Origin: Cryptomeria japonica
Lineage: Eukaryota > Streptophyta > Pinopsida > Cupressales > Cupressaceae
Assembly (NCBI RefSeq): GCF_030272615.1
Contig: NC_081410.1
Coordinates: 260,884,437-260,948,436, forward strand
Length of the DNA: 64,000 nucleotides
Direction: 5' to 3'
The notes beneath the pieces were generated by a model, which was not told the origin of the DNA, ran no database searches, and was given only the letters and a program-made list of their open reading frames with translations. Each line of letters opens with the position of its first letter. Position 1 is the first letter of the stretch. This document shows, in pieces, positions 46,905-60,883 of the stretch. Both the position numbers and the translations under genes were made by a program.

Positions 46905-48640
46905 GGATCTATTTACAATGTTTGCATGTTGGCCAAGAGTATATTCCTTAAATCAAACATGTAGCTAATCGATCCTAAAGCCAAAATGTTATACCAAGAG
47001 TGAGATCACACTATGTGTCACCCAACACAAACTCAACTAGTCCCAAATAAACTTCACACGCTTCCTTCGACTGGCGCACATTACTAGACTCTTGCACATC
47101 CATTAGGAACATCTTCACAATCAATGAACTAGCACTATGAACACTTAAAACCATCTCTAACTTTTTGTCTACTTGGCCAAATTCTTTAAACCTTTGGGAT
47201 ATTTATCTTCAGGAATAGCCTTACTTATCTTCCAAACCACAAGCCATAATATATCACAATGATAGAATATGGTACCAAGAACTATGATAGTGCAACTAGG
47301 TGCACATACTATCTCTAAGATATAAACCTCAAAAACTTACTAGAGACACTTTTAGACCTCTGCAAATATTCTAAACAATTCCATTGGTCTTGGGTTTGAC
47401 TCTAAGGCTCAGGATTACTTGATGCACGTAGTTTGTTGATATTTCTGTGCATCCCCAAGGGATCAGAGTCGCCTCAACTCACCCCTTACTAGCCCCAACT
47501 TGGCAGTAAATTAAGACCAAGGCAAGGCAAGTTGGATGTTGGGTTGGGTCACAAGGATACCCTTGAGTTACCAAAAAAAAAAGAACAACTAATACTAATA
47601 CATGATGATAACATTAACATTCTACAAGAGAGTTATCCAGCATTGTTGTTATGTCCTAATTTGTTCTCAAATTCTATGACATGACATGATAGCAATTCAA
47701 TCTCTTTGACTCGACATCATTGGCAACACTATGTTCAACAAGGATAGCATAGAATCCTTAACTATGTATACAGTGCTAGCACCATTCAAGAAAATGTGTT
47801 TCCCTGGTTGATAAATTAAATGTAGCACATCTAAGTCGGTGAGTTTCTTGATAAGGGATCTATTGGTCTATTGAGTTGTATGCATGTTTTCTTTGCATGA
47901 ACTTATTGAACATAGGTGGAGCTAGACACCCATTATAGATGGCAATATCTAGTTTTAAATTATGTAATTTTTTAATTGTTGGAAATTTTTTTATGTCTAT
48001 TTGTTAATTTTTAAACAAAGAGACTCATAAAATTAGAATGACATATGTTAAATTTTTTAATAAATTTTAATTTTAATTTTATTTAAAATAAATAACGCCT
48101 TAACCAAGTAAGACGACATTCTTTACATGATGAAAAATATTTACAATTATTTTATAGCATAAATTATATTGGTCATGTATGAGGAATTTTATAAATATAT
48201 ATTAGAACCAATAAAGAAATTATTTATTGAAATATATATACAAAATATGCTAATGAAACTTCACCATCTTTCCACAAAAGATATTAGAATAATATTTTTA
48301 TTTAGGTCAAAATATGTGACTATACACATGTATGATTTGGCCCTAAATATAGAATTTTTAAGAAGTCACTTATATACATCCTATACAAAACCAACAATTA
48401 TCATCTAAGTATCAAAGTAAATTACATATTTCAAAACTAGAAACAAAATTGTACATTTCATATTTTTACACCATGTCAATATTCTATATGTAAGTACTTC
48501 AAATTTTACTCCAACAATAACAAACTTTAATTTTTAGGAAAAAAATATTCCAATTTTCCAAAAGCATATTCTTTATCTTGCACTTACCTCGTATAGCAAT
48601 ATGATAAGAATCCTTTGTGCTCATGGATGATTTTTTGGGT
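46905..48640. other. No gene recognised
   Basis: AT-rich sequence, strongly so at 47940-48560. Only chance frames are present (for example 48169-48408). No repeat or RNA gene was identified. Confidence 0.45.
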
Positions 48641-48649
48641 GCAATCAAG

Positions 48650-49960
48650 TAGCTAAAACCCAAGCTACTTGTCCTCGTTCAAAATCTCTTTCCATCCTCT
48701 TAGTAGTGATTACCCAATGTACTTCATTTTGGATTTTCATAAGAACTACTTACATTCCTTTATTTTTGAATTTTAATTCCAAGTATTGGTAATTCTTCAA
48801 GATATTGTAGTCATTATACTCAAAGAACTATGTCAATATCTTCTAATCTAACTACTTAAAAAAAATCACATATTGAATGATCCCCAAAAGTCATTTTTAA
48901 TTATTGAATTCTTTGTGCACATGGTATGGTAAACCCATCAACAATAATCACATTAAATCCCTAAAATTATTCAATGAATAAGTCCCTTTTACCACAAAGA
49001 TTTCATCTATAAAATTGTGGGTTTTCCCACTGTCGATCAAGATGATGATCCCTGGCCTACTAACAATTTATGGATCCTGAATGGGTTGTACCTTTGAGTT
49101 CCAAATATATATCTATGAGAGTTCCTCCACCTCTATCTTCTCCATCAAATTCTTCATTCACCTAATCACTTTTGTTGATTCACCAAAAATAACTTCATTA
49201 TAGTGCACCTAACCTTTTTCCAAGCATTTGTGTCCTTGTTCCCAAGGTTCTTTGCAATGGAAATAGAGTTTCTTTCTTAGTTCATTTTAATTTCTACATT
49301 TCTTTTCATTGGTGGCAAATTATTTTGTGTGCTTGACTCTCCCTTTTGGAATTTCTTCTAATTATAAGGAGTATTGGCCTAAAATTTATTTTGACACAAG
49401 GAAGAATTCTATGCAAAAGATTTTCTATTTCCTCTTGAAGAGTGGAAGGATCCAATGTGTTGACCAAACACTTTAATGCCTTTGCTAGTCCTTCTACAAA
49501 TAGAACCATAATCCTCTTCTCAAACACCATCAATAACTTTGACAACTATACTCTAAAATTCCCCTATGTGGTGCAACATTGATCTGTAGTGTTTTAGCTA
49601 TGCTAATTCTCAAAAGTGGATTTTTGAATGAACCTTATAAAATATTTCAACCAACATTTGGCTAAGTTCTTTAAAAGTGGTGATGAGACTATGCCCTTGT
49701 GTCACCATGCCATGGTACCAACATTCATGGGCTACTCCTTTCGAGTGAAAAGAAGAAAACTCGATGGCTTCTTCTTCATACATTACGTTTAGAGATAAGG
49801 AGGTATTAATCTTCTATATCGTGCATGAATTGAATGCTTCCCATCATACATAGATACAAGAAATTTGCCCAAGCATTGTTGTATTTCCTTGTTAGCTTGA
49901 TTTTGAACTAATTTCTTCTTTATTCAATGACCATTTTAGAGTTTGGTGTTACAAAATGCA
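48650..49960 (-). pseudogene. Gypsy gag-protease relic
   Basis: On the minus strand a gag core is readable from about 49800 to 49300: AIEFSSFHSKGVAHECWYHG, then FKELSQMLVEIFYKVHSK, then LFVEGLAKALKCLV. A weak zinc-knuckle-like stretch, HCKEPWEQGHKCLEK, lies at about 49240. It is followed by a protease motif, IIILIDSGKTHNFID (about 49055-49010), corresponding to the LIDSGATH-type active site with Ala replaced by Lys. Stops and shifts occur throughout. RT is not recognised further left. A degenerate initiator-tRNA-like PBS (TGGTACAAAGCC) at about 50400 on the minus strand may mark the 5' side. Confidence 0.65.
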
Positions 49961-52900
49961 ACAAACTGATCATTCCAAATTCATCTCTCAAGAAGTATAT
50001 ATTTATCACAAAGGGATTAAAAAAAAAATTCTATCTCAGTTGCCCCTTTGTTTGATGGATCTTTGTTTTATTGAAGGAATTTGGGTTAGAAATAATTGAA
50101 AAAAGAACCAATAAAATGGTTAACCTTTTATACACTTCCTCTTTCAATCAATGATAATGGTGTTCTAGGATCTTTCATCCCTTGAATGACGTGTATCATC
50201 AATGTCATCATTCATTTTAGTGTTTGATCCATGTTCTTTTTCTCTATATCCAATTGGTCACTATTTCAAACATTATGTGAGTCTTTTATTCCTCTATCAA
50301 ATTGTGCCTTCTTGCCATCTTGCATTCCCTCTAATGCACTAAAACCTACTTTTCACCAAAATTGTGTTGAACCATATTTCTCCAAGGTTGACAAAATCAA
50401 GGCTTTGTACCACTTTAATATTCCAAATAGGAATAGTTATATGCTATTTATTTGAGTCAATTCCATTCAACACAAATATTTGAACTTGCTTCAAAATTAG
50501 ATCCTATGCAACATATATTATTTTTGGTAGAACATGCAAAATGGATTTTAACCCCTTAAAAGTGAATAATTAACAAAGGGGCCATGATAACTAATTACTC
50601 CTATCTATTCAATATGATTTCTATTTACAATCAATTTAGTTTATACTAGACTTCTAGGATAAACTACAACAACTATTATAATCAAGAAATATAGCAAATC
50701 AACAACAAATGGTGCTAAAGGAACCACCACAAAATTACAAACCCTAGGCACTAAGGGAGCACCCAAATAGTGAATGATTGGAACTCAAACAAAATCCATG
50801 TGGAATTGCACAATGTTGGACTAGGGTTTTTTTCCCACTAACCAACTAAGAAAATTAGGAGGTTTATGTCTCCAATCTTTAATGATAGGCAAACAAAATC
50901 TCCAAAATCTTTTAAAGAATAAATTAAAAAACAAGCATAACTTCTTTGATCTTTGAATTAGATTAAACAAGCACTTGAGCATTGAAATTCCCTCCAAAAA
51001 TCAACTTAAAATTATTTCCTCTCCCCTCCTAATGAACCCTACTTTAATAAATAAAGCTTGAATACATAACATAAAAAGGACCCTATAACTAAGGCATCCA
51101 ACTTAAAATTACTTAGCTATTTATTTAATAAAACACCCTCAAATAATATAATTCATTTCCCTAGGGTATTTCCCTAAGTCTACAAGAAATGGAAAATAGG
51201 CTTATGGGACATCCTTGAACCTCATGGGAAAAGAGGACATGACATTGTAAGGGTTCCTCTCGTTAGGAGGGTTACAAACTTTTGCCTCTCAAAATAACCA
51301 TGTCAAAGAAATTGTAAAGAGATTTGTTCTCTGAAATTTGAAGAACTTTCTTGAACTTTGTGTAAATTGTTCTCTATCAATTTTGAGTCTCTCATATGTC
51401 TGACTTGGAATCATTTCTTTTTATTTTCCTTATATATTTGATGACGCAAAAAATGTAACAAGGACTTTGTACTCAAAATGAAGGAATAAGAAGAATTTTT
51501 CAAAAAGTTGTCTTTATTTTTTTTTGTTTATTATAGATTATTCATGTGTATATTGTGCAATTGATTCCTCAAATTTTTTCTTGTATTTTGAAAAGAGTAA
51601 AGTGTCAAATAGTCTCTTTTTTAGGATGTTGTATACACAAAACAAATGACTTTTTGTCTTTGTTAGCTATACATTATTTCTTTCTTCCAATTTGTCATTC
51701 TCATGTTTTTTTCAAGAAATCTTATGTAGTATCTCATATAAACTTTTCTAGGTCTTTTAAGTGCTCCTTTTGTTTTTCTCATTTTCATGTTCTTTTTGTA
51801 CTTTTCGGTTAAAATTACACAAAAACCCCAAAAAACCCAATCCTACAAGAGAGCCACTCCTCTCAAATGTAAAGGACAATTATCAATCTAATAGTAATTT
51901 CAATAATTGTTGTGTCCTTTTAGCATGTCATGTTAATTTTGGTGAAATATCACAATGAAAAAATTGTTTAATAAAAAAATCACAACTCAAGGTATTTAAA
52001 ACTTGATGTCATGAAGATGTTTAAGCTAATTGTGCTTGCAATGAAAGATACAAAGCTTGATTGAAAAAAGAACAAATGAAAAGGAATGTCCTACTTGTCC
52101 TACTTGAAACTTGCCACACTTTATTGGAAAATGGCTAGGAAACACTTAAAATGCCTACAAAACAAATAAATGTTAAAAGAAAGTATTTTTGTAACAAGAT
52201 TGCTTTAAGACAAGGATACTCTTCCATCAAAACATCACTTTTTAATGAAGGTTTATGGTCTCCATATAAGTGTTAGATGGTTGTTGAATTAATGAAAGAA
52301 CACTCGATGTGTCCTATGTGATGATGGGTGTCCTTGGAAACTATAAAATGTATTAGTTGATGGACGATGTCATTGTAGTTGAACTAAACAATTTTTTTCA
52401 TGGGCTTGGGAAGGAGTCCAAGAGATAGGGTAGCAGATCCTATTTAAGGAAATGTTTTTTTATCCCTTCTTTATAGGATGAATAGTTTCCTTTGTACATG
52501 GTGTCAACAAAGAGTGAAATAAAGTGCCCAAATACATGTTTGTAGTGACCCCAAAAATGTTGGCATTTTATACAAGTGCATTTACAATGAGTACATTAGA
52601 TGATTTTACTTAATCCCAACCCCGCTGCCAATAAAGACAACTAAGGGGTGTTGGTGGTAGCTAAGAGTTGCAATGGTGATAATGGCTCTTACGTGGAAAG
52701 GTAGCAAATAGGCAAAGAGGATTGGACATGGGGTGGTGCATTGGGCAAAGGTTTGTGCTTGTTGGAAGTTTTAAACTAACCACCAAAATGTGGTGACGAC
52801 ACCAATCATCAATGTTTAGCAGTATACCACTCCTACATGGGTGCAAGGTGTAGTATGCCCACCCTATACCCATAGTGTGCCATGTTTTAACTGCTTAACA

Positions 52901-53950
52901 AAATATTGTATTATTTTCTCTTTTTTTTAATCAAAAATAACTTTTTAAATCAAAATTATTCATAAAATAAAATAAAAAAATTTAAGTTCTTGTGCAAGAA
53001 GACTTATGGTTTCCTTAGGGGACTTATGGTTTCCTTAGGGGATAAAAAGTATTTTATTAGAACTACTCTAAATCAAACGAATTGTATTTCAATTTTTTTA
53101 GCCCCTCCAAACAAAATGGTGAAATCTTATTTGTGTTGATATATGAATTGAAACTCTACAGATAAATCTTTATTAATTTAACTTTGAAATGTGCGATGGA
53201 GACAAAAAAAAAAATTAAACCTAGCTAATTTTACCCTTCTAAATTTCATAGATTAGCCTATTTATTTCTTGGAGAGCTCCTACAACGAGTCATCTAAAAA
53301 CACACAATTTATAAGACTATTAAAAGAAGTATAAATGATATCTTTGATTGAATTAATTGACACCTAAACTATCACATTTTAATATCAGCTCTAATAAATG
53401 ACTCGCAATGATTAAATCTCCCTAAGTCTTTAAAAAATGCAAAATGATACTAATTCAAATGTTAGAAGATGAGAACAACAACATTCTAATATTTATATTA
53501 AAGGTGTGTAAAACAAGTGAAGACTACAATAGATCACCATGAGCATGTACAAGAATTCCAAAGAAGCATTGAACTAGAAGATTAACCCAAAATGAAGAAG
53601 TAGAGATGTCAAGTGAACTCATCTTGATGAGGGGGAGATGACACTTTGACTACCATCAACCATGAAGATGAATTTATACGAGGCAAAATAATCCTATTAA
53701 TCCAAGAAGTTGACATGTACTCTTATTTCTTAATTTACTTAAATAAACTTGATATAAGATATAATTATATAATTCCACCACTGCATCAATTACTTAATCA
53801 TGTAATAACTTGCCCTTATTATTGTGATATGTATAAGATATGGGAGAACTCGCACAAAACAATTCTCTCAATTATATAAAATCCTTCAACTCTAGATTGC
53901 TTCATACATGACCCTCTTAGGATTATTATTAATAATATATAATTCTATTA
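49961..53950. other. No gene recognised
   Basis: AT-rich sequence of probable retroelement origin; 50420-51400 may be the decayed 5' LTR of the Gypsy relic. No host exon, RNA gene or conserved repeat was found apart from a 20-bp duplication at 53001-53040. Confidence 0.4.
53001..53040. repeat. Perfect 20-bp tandem duplication
   Basis: GACTTATGGTTTCCTTAGGG occurs twice in a row. Confidence 0.95.
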
Positions 53951-53978
53951 AGATTACCATTTTCAAAAGTTGGTGAAA

Positions 53979-55558
53979 ATGGCGTTGCGAAGGAGATTGG
54001 GTCTGCAACCAAGGGAGTTTAGGGATTTCAGGCAAAATGACCGACCAAAATTCTTCATGAACCCTGGTTCTAGATCGTGGTCGAAACTGAAATGGGTATG
54101 GGAGTATCAGAACATACCTGTAGGTTTTGGGTTGGATTTCAGAAACCAAGAAAAATGGCAGAGAGATTTCCCAAGACCCAAAGCGGACTTTCAACTAAAC
54201 CCTGGAGAACGCAACACTGTAAATTTTAGGGCAAACGCGGACTGGCAAAGGGTGCGGGAGAAATAATGGCGACCTAAGAAGATATCAAGATCTGGACCGG
54301 ATGTAAAATCGAAAACCAATCTGGATAACACACACAAGGTGACATTTTTTTCTAGACACCAAAAGTTGGAGTGATTCAGTGACTTTTTTCAAAGACAGGT
54401 TTTTTCCTGAAATGTTTCAAAGATTGGTCGGCCTTTAGTTGAGTGAAGAAGTGGTGTGAAGAAACGTGGCCCTTCAAGATGGAGATCAAGACAATGCCAA
54501 ATGGGTATTTCCTTATCATAGTGGAAAATAATAAGGACAAGAATTGGGTCTTTCAAAATGGCCCTTTTTTCCTGGGAGGATGAGGAATGTCAATAAGGGA
54601 TTGGGAATCAAATTTTAACCCTACCAAAGCCTCAGTGGAGGAGGTCCTAGTCTGGATACGTTTATATAATCTTCCCAGGGAGTATTGGAATGAGGATATT
54701 TTCCAGTTGATTGGAATCAAATTGGGGTTTTACCTTAAGTCGGATGAAGCTATTTCTAAAGAGGATTTTAGCTCTTATGCGAGGATTTGTGTTAGCTAGA
54801 AACCAAATTTTCAACTCCCGACATGGATAGAAATCAACACAAACGCGGGGAGGTGGATGCAGAAAGTGGAGGTTGAGGAAACTCTGGAGAAATGTTCAGT
54901 CTGTAACAAAGACAGCCATTCGAAAGAGGTTTGTTTGATAGGCCCAAAAGGAAAACAGATCGATGATCCCTTGGAAGCAAGAGTTGAACACTTTGCTGAA
55001 ATAAATCGAGAGGATGGACAATCGAATTGTCCCAAGGAAGGGAAACTCCATAAGCAACTGACAAAGCGGGTGAATCGGGCACCTCCAGTTGAGAACCCAA
55101 AGATGGATGATATTTCGGGAGGGGCACTTCAAACAGCCCATTTGGATGCCACACAGCTAGTGAATGAAGCATTAAACAAGATGGAGGTTGCTATGAATGT
55201 AATAGATGCAAGTATGGGGGGCTCCCAGGGGATCAGCCCTTTAGAGAGAGAGGAACTACATATGCAAGAGAATAGTGAAATCAAGATCATAGGGGCGGAT
55301 AAGTTGGAAGAAGAGAATGCAGACAACTCTTGGGATGTGGAGGAAGAGGAAGAAGATTGGGTAGTGTTTGATGAAGAAGATAGTCTAGAATGCAGAACTA
55401 TTCAGCAGTCCACCTCTCAAACTGAAAAAGCGGCCATTGGCGAAAAGAAATCGAGGGGTCGTAAACCAAACAGAGTCTGGATTGCAATAGCAGGCAATGC
55501 AAAAGGTCAGTCAAAGTTATCAGTAGGGAAGGGAGCTACCCTTCCTGAAGGACAATGA
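53979..55558 (+). pseudogene. LINE ORF1: DUF4283, zinc knuckle, acidic C-terminus
   Basis: Starts MALRRRLGLQPREFRDFRQN 13 nt inside the element and is open to TAA 54264. After breaks, the DUF4283 part is readable at about 54480-54800: MPNGYFLIIVENNKDKNWVF, NPTKASVEEVLVWIRLYNLP, SSYARICVS. The last part is followed by a TAG. A knuckle variant, CSVCNKDSHSKEVC, lies at about 54893-54934. The C-terminal part is open from 54857 to the TGA at 55556-55558, rich in Glu/Asp (DVEEEEEDWVVFDEEDS), and ends with basic KKSRGRKPNRVWIAIAG. The ORF1 stop overlaps the ORF2 start as ATGA. Confidence 0.8.
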
Positions 55559-58500
55559 AGATCCTTAGTTGGAATGTCAGGGGCTGCAATGCCCCTGACA
55601 AACGTCGTCTGATCAAGCGAGGGCTTGATTAGGTGAAACCAAATATTGTCTGCTTGCAGGAAACTAAGCTCAGCAAGGAAGATGCGGAGACCTAGCTAAG
55701 TGCTAGGAGATTCTAGGAAGGGATTTTCTCAAGTGTAGAAGGATCTTCAGGGGCTTTGGGGATAATCTGGAATCCAAATCTCATCAAGGTTGAAGAAATT
55801 TCTCGATCCCATTCATGGCAGGTGTGTAAGGTTTACTCTTTTGGAATCAATTGTGACTTTTTCTGATTAATGTTTATGGACCCACGAGCGATAAGCCTCA
55901 GCTGGATACCTAGAATCAAATTTTGATTATTTTAAGTAATCTTTCCTAGGAATTGGTGGTGCTTGGGGGAGATTTTAATGCTATTCTAGAATCCAGTGAT
56001 AAGATAGGGGGAAGGTTGGGTATCATGGCATCCCAACTGAGCTTTCAAATTTTCATTTCTGATAATGGATTACAAGAAGTTAAGACCAATGAAGGATCCT
56101 ATACTCGATCGAATAGGAGGAATGGCAGAGAACACATTGCTAAGAAGTTGGATAGTTTTTTTCTAGGAGGTAACTGGGCTGCTAGACCTCTTCTTTTTTA
56201 AGCCAAGGTTTTACCCTTAGCAGGATCTGATCATTTTCCCATTGAGATTCTCATTTGTTTAGACTATGTTGATTTGGTGTCCCTTCAAGTTCGAGAAAAT
56301 GTGGTTAAGGGACCCTACTTTGAAAGAGTTTGTTGTGTTGACATTGGGGGGAGGCTCCTGTGAGGTCAGGCTCGGAAGCTTTCAAATTTTTCAAAAAACT
56401 TCAGCACCTCGAAGGCAAATTAAAGGAATGAAACAAAATTAAGTTCAGGAACATCTTTGGTAGTAGAAGAAAGGTTGAAGCGGAATTAAAAGACCTGGAG
56501 TGTTTGATTTTGAATCATGGAATGACAATGGATGCTTTTAATAAGAAGAAGACCTTAAAATTAAAATTGAATGAAATGTTAGCAAGGGAAGAAGTCTACT
56601 AGAAGCAGAAATCAAGAGAAGGTTGGTTAAAGGAAGGTGACAAGAACACAAAATTCTTCCACAATTCAGTCAAAGTTAGGAGGTCTTGGAATAAGGTGTC
56701 GAGTATTAAGAATAGGAATAATGAGGTTTTAAATGACTTGGAAGAGATCAACAAAGAAGCAATGGACTTCTTCATTGAGTTGTTATCAAAGAATCAAGAC
56801 TTAGATTCCCAATATCAGGAAACTCTTCTAAAGAACATTCCAAAAATAATTTCAGAAAACCAAAACCAGTTTTTGTGCAAGCCTGTCTCTATGGAGGAAG
56901 TAAAACAAGTTGTTTTTTCAATGGGGGTGATAAAGCTTTGGGGCCAGATGGTTTCCTCGCCCTTTTTATCAACAATTATGGGACAATGTGGGTCAGGAAC
57001 TATGGCAGGGGGTGGAAGAAGCGAGAGAAAGTCTTAAAGTGGAGAAAGAGCTAAATTGCACATTCCTTACACTAATTCCTAAAGTGGAGAAGCCTTCCTC
57101 TTTTGGTGACTTTAGGCCAATTGCTCTTTGCAATGTGATATACAAGGTAATTACCATAGTCATTATGAGCCGTTTGAAACCTTTGCTCAAAATTATAGTG
57201 TCGGAAGAGCAAAGTGGTTTTGTTCCTGGGAGGTCAATTGTGGAAGGAATTATTATAGCACGTGAAGCCATTCATTCAATCAGGCAAGCAAAGGTGGATC
57301 GAATGCTCCTCAAATTAGATATCAGGAAAGCATATGACATGGTGGATAGGGAATTTTTGTTCCGTGTCCTAGAAAAGTTTGGGTTTTCATCCTTTTGGAT
57401 AAACTGGGTGAAAGCTTGCATAGATGGACCCTGGTTCTCAATTCTTGTCAATGGCAGTCCTCGAGGATTTTTTCAAGCCTCTAGGGGATTAAGGCAGGGA
57501 GACCCGCTCTCCCCTTTTCTTTGTATAATCCTGACTAAAGCCTTGGGACGATATATTCAGAAGCTAAAAAGTGAGAATAAATGGAAGGGTGTCCGGGTAG
57601 CTAAGGGTGTGGACCCAATAACACACCAGCAGTTTGCAGATGATACCATTCTTTTCGGAGACTCTTCCTTAAAAGAGGCCCGCACTATTAAAAGAACTCT
57701 GGATGTTTTTTGTAATGCTTCTGAGCAACAAGTAAACTGGAGAAAATGTGATATTTTCTTTTTCAATACGGATCCTAGGAAACGGAGAAATTATCAAAAT
57801 TTTGGGTGTGAAAGCTGGCACCCTTCCTGGGAAATTTTTGGGAACGCCTTTGTTTGGGGGGGCCAATAGGACTCATTTGTGGCAAAGATTATTTGGCAAT
57901 TGTGTTGACAAGTTAGAGGGCTGGAAAAGTAAATGGCTCACTTCTGCGGGTAGAATTTTACATTTAAAATCAGTCTTGTCAGCAATTCCGATATACTCCA
58001 TGATGTGTTTTAAAGTTCCAAACAAGATCTCTAGTAGTATTAACCAGTTGATACGAAAATTCTTTTGGAATGGAAAAGGGGACCAGGACAAAATTCCCTT
58101 GGTTGCTTGGGATAAAGTATGTCAACCTCATCAGGTGGGAGGGGTTGGCCTGAGAAAGTGGTCCTCTTTAAACGAAGCTTTGGGAGCGAAATTGGTCTGG
58201 CAAATGTATGCAAAACCAAACCCGAAATGGGTTCAGATTCTAAAACATAAATATCTGGATCCATTAGAGACTGAAAGGATTTTTACTGTTCGAGAACCTC
58301 CCTGAGGCTCTGCAATCTGGAATTTCTTATTATCTTGTAGGAAACTGATAACAAAACATATAACTTGGCAAGTGGGGAATGGGGAGACAGCTAAATTTTG
58401 GGCACTCTTGGGATGGCCGACCAGCTCTCAAATTGAGGGAAAATATAAAAAGTATCAAACAAATCACTGAGGATTGTTGGGGGACTTCAGTTAAGGATTA

Positions 58501-59787
58501 TGTAAAGGCAGAGCGATCTAATGGAATTGAGGTTTGGCAGTGGAAAAATATGGAGGAGTTGCCTCTATCTCCTCAGCAGAAGAAATCTTTTAAAATTATT
58601 CTGGAAGAATACTCCCCAGTTCTCACTTCAAAAGAAGACTCCATCAAGTGGTGTGGGTCAAAATCAGGTGCATATTCAGTTAAAATTGGATACAATCTTA
58701 TTGAGAATGCAAATCTCCAAATGAATTGGCCTACTCGACTATGTTGGAGTTCTAAGTGCCTCCCAAAGGCAGGAGTCTTCACTTGGCTGGTCTTTAAAAG
58801 GAGGATCTTGACAGGAGATAAGATGGTGTGCCTGGGTTTCAATGGGCCTTTTCAATGTGTCATGTGCAAAAAAAATGAGGAATCTTTAGATCATCTTCTA
58901 CTAAACTGTGATGTGGCTCAGGGAGTGTGGAGGTTTGTCTTGAATAAATTAGGATGGTCAGTACCTCTTCCAAATAATATTACTGACTTCCTCTGAAGTT
59001 GGTTTGAAGAAAAGGGCAAAACGGTTCTTTCGAGTGTATGGACAATCTCGCCCTCTACAGTAATTTGGGAATTGTGGAAGGAAAGAAACAAGCAGATATT
59101 TCAAGATAAGTGGGAAGGATTAGACAGACTGTGTGGGAGAATTGAACGGGCTATTTCTGAAATTGTCTCATTGGCAACGCACAATCACAATTTTGTGAAA
59201 CACCCATATAGTTTGATAAATAGTTTAATTCTTGCTAGGTGGCCTCTTCTCATTCTCAGACCCATTCATGGGTTCCCCAGGGTTAATCCTGCTAACGATC
59301 GTCTAGATAGAGAGACGATTAAATGGTCAAAACTAGAGAAGGGGTGGGTGAAAATAAATTTTGGAGCATCAAAAGGCAATCCAGGGATCTCAGGAGCAGG
59401 ATGTGTGGCTTGTGACGACGAAGGAAAGGTCTTGTGTAAAGGGGCTAGAAGACTTCAAGACAACACTAATAATGAGGCGAAAGTCCAAGCAGCTCTACTT
59501 GCAGTTGATTTAGCAGCTAATCTGAAGGTGTCGAAATTACATGTAGAGGGTGATTCCCAAATTGTTGTCCAAGCTCTGGTTAAAAAGGACATACTCTGTG
59601 TTGGAAATTAGATAAATATATAAATATAATAAGTGAAAAACTAAAAAAATTCAATAATTATTGCATCTCACACGTGAAAAGAGAGGGAAACACTCTTGCA
59701 GATGAGTTGTCAAATGAAACATGTGGCCTCGAGCCAGGGGAGGTGAGGTGGCGAAATGACATAAACGAAACTGTTGAATGGAGTTAA
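55554..59787 (+). pseudogene. LINE ORF2: AP endonuclease, reverse transcriptase, RNase H
   Basis: Starts MKILSWNVRGCNAPDKRRLI at 55554. The endonuclease has CLQETKLS, VVLGGDFNAILESS (about 55950) and GSDHFPIEI (56225). RT has LTLIPKVEKPSSFGDFRPIA, GFVPGRSIVEGI, MLLKLDIRKAYDMVD (57300-57345), GLRQGDPLSP and QQFADDTILFG (57630-57660, catalytic DD intact). The zf-RVT segment is CVMCKKNEESLDHLLLNCDV (about 58857). RNase H has lost its first Asp (KINFGASKGNPG, 59350), but keeps NNEAKVQAAL and EGDSQIVV. The C-terminal REGNTLADELSNE is readable in another frame (59683-59720). There are at least four frameshifts and many stops, mostly TAG. Confidence 0.92.
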
Positions 59788-59902
59788 GACGCACTACCAA
59801 GTTGGTACAACATTAAATTCAAATCCCTTGTCAAAAGCTGTTTTTTCTTGCGCAAGTGTGAGTTAATGAGCAGTTATTGCGAGATGCTCTGAATTGGCGG
59901 CG

Positions 59903-60728
59903 ATGGTGGAGAGCCATGCATTAAATGACAATTTCGTAATGCCCATACGGATTATGAATAGACCTGGTGAGTTGGTGAAACCAGCTTTAAAACTGGTTTT
60001 ATCAGAAACCTCTGTATTTTCTCAGAAATGGAAGCTAATTTCACCTTGGAATCTTCCAAACTGATGTTGGCATTTCGCGGTCCTGTTCCATCAGAGAAAC
60101 TCGAGAGAATGTTTCTCGTTAAAGACTCGTTGCTTCTAAAAGCGATTCAGTTGGTTTTAGGAGAAGAGGTGGTTGTCATTGGTCACCGCTACAGGTGCAG
60201 AGCGGACATCTACTCGCTGCTCATGACTTGGGGTCTAGAGCTGGGACACACGGTTGAGGAGGTGCGAAAGGTGCTGCAGAGACTAATCCCAGTGGAATAT
60301 CTATTAAACCTGGAGTCCTTGTTGGAGTGGGCAGTGTCAGGATGGGGATTCAATCTTGCAGAAGGTATCCCGGAGGCAAATGAGAAGATGAAGGGGCGTC
60401 ACTCGCGCATTCAGTTTCTTCAACGACGTAAGTTAAATTGCGGTTCAAGGATGATGCGCAAAGAGGCTAGGAAGGGCTTTTAATCTTCATCCAGATTATG
60501 GACATAGAAGATGTGATCAGGCAGGAGCGTGGCGGGAGAGTGGTGGAGAACATGAGCCCTAGGAGGCGGATAACAAGGAGACTATCCGCAAAACTAGCTA
60601 AACAGGCGGGAGATGATGCAGAAGGTGGATGGGATGGCGGGGTGGTTTCTCTGAGCCGACGAGGTGTAGCGAGCAAGATGGCAGAAGGAAGGAGGCGACA
60701 ACATGCCAAAAGCAGAGACTCGCCGTAA
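59903..60728 (+). pseudogene. Extra ORF region after ORF2, unknown function
   Basis: Three consecutive frames lie between the RNase H end and the 3' UTR. ATG 59903 (MVESHALNDNFVMPIRIMNR) is open to about 60064. A clean 151-codon ORF at 60028-60483 begins MEANFTLESSKLMLAFRG and contains GWGFNLAEGIPEANEKMKGR. A basic 76-codon ORF at 60498-60728 contains MSPRRRITRRLSAKLAKQAG. Two frameshifts could join them into one protein of about 275 residues, or they may be separate. No family is recognised. The region is inside the LINE as defined by its TSD, and GC is higher than in the surrounding DNA. Confidence 0.5.
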
Positions 60729-60883
60729 TTGGGTGGTTGGTGAATCGAGTGCCTCAGCTGCAAGAGGCGTGAAGGAGGAATCATTAATAGGTTATTACAG
60801 GCACGGTACCCATAGGTGCCAATTTTCTCTGCTCTTTTTTCTCAGTTAATTTCACAGTTGGACTTTAAACTTCAGTTTGAAAC

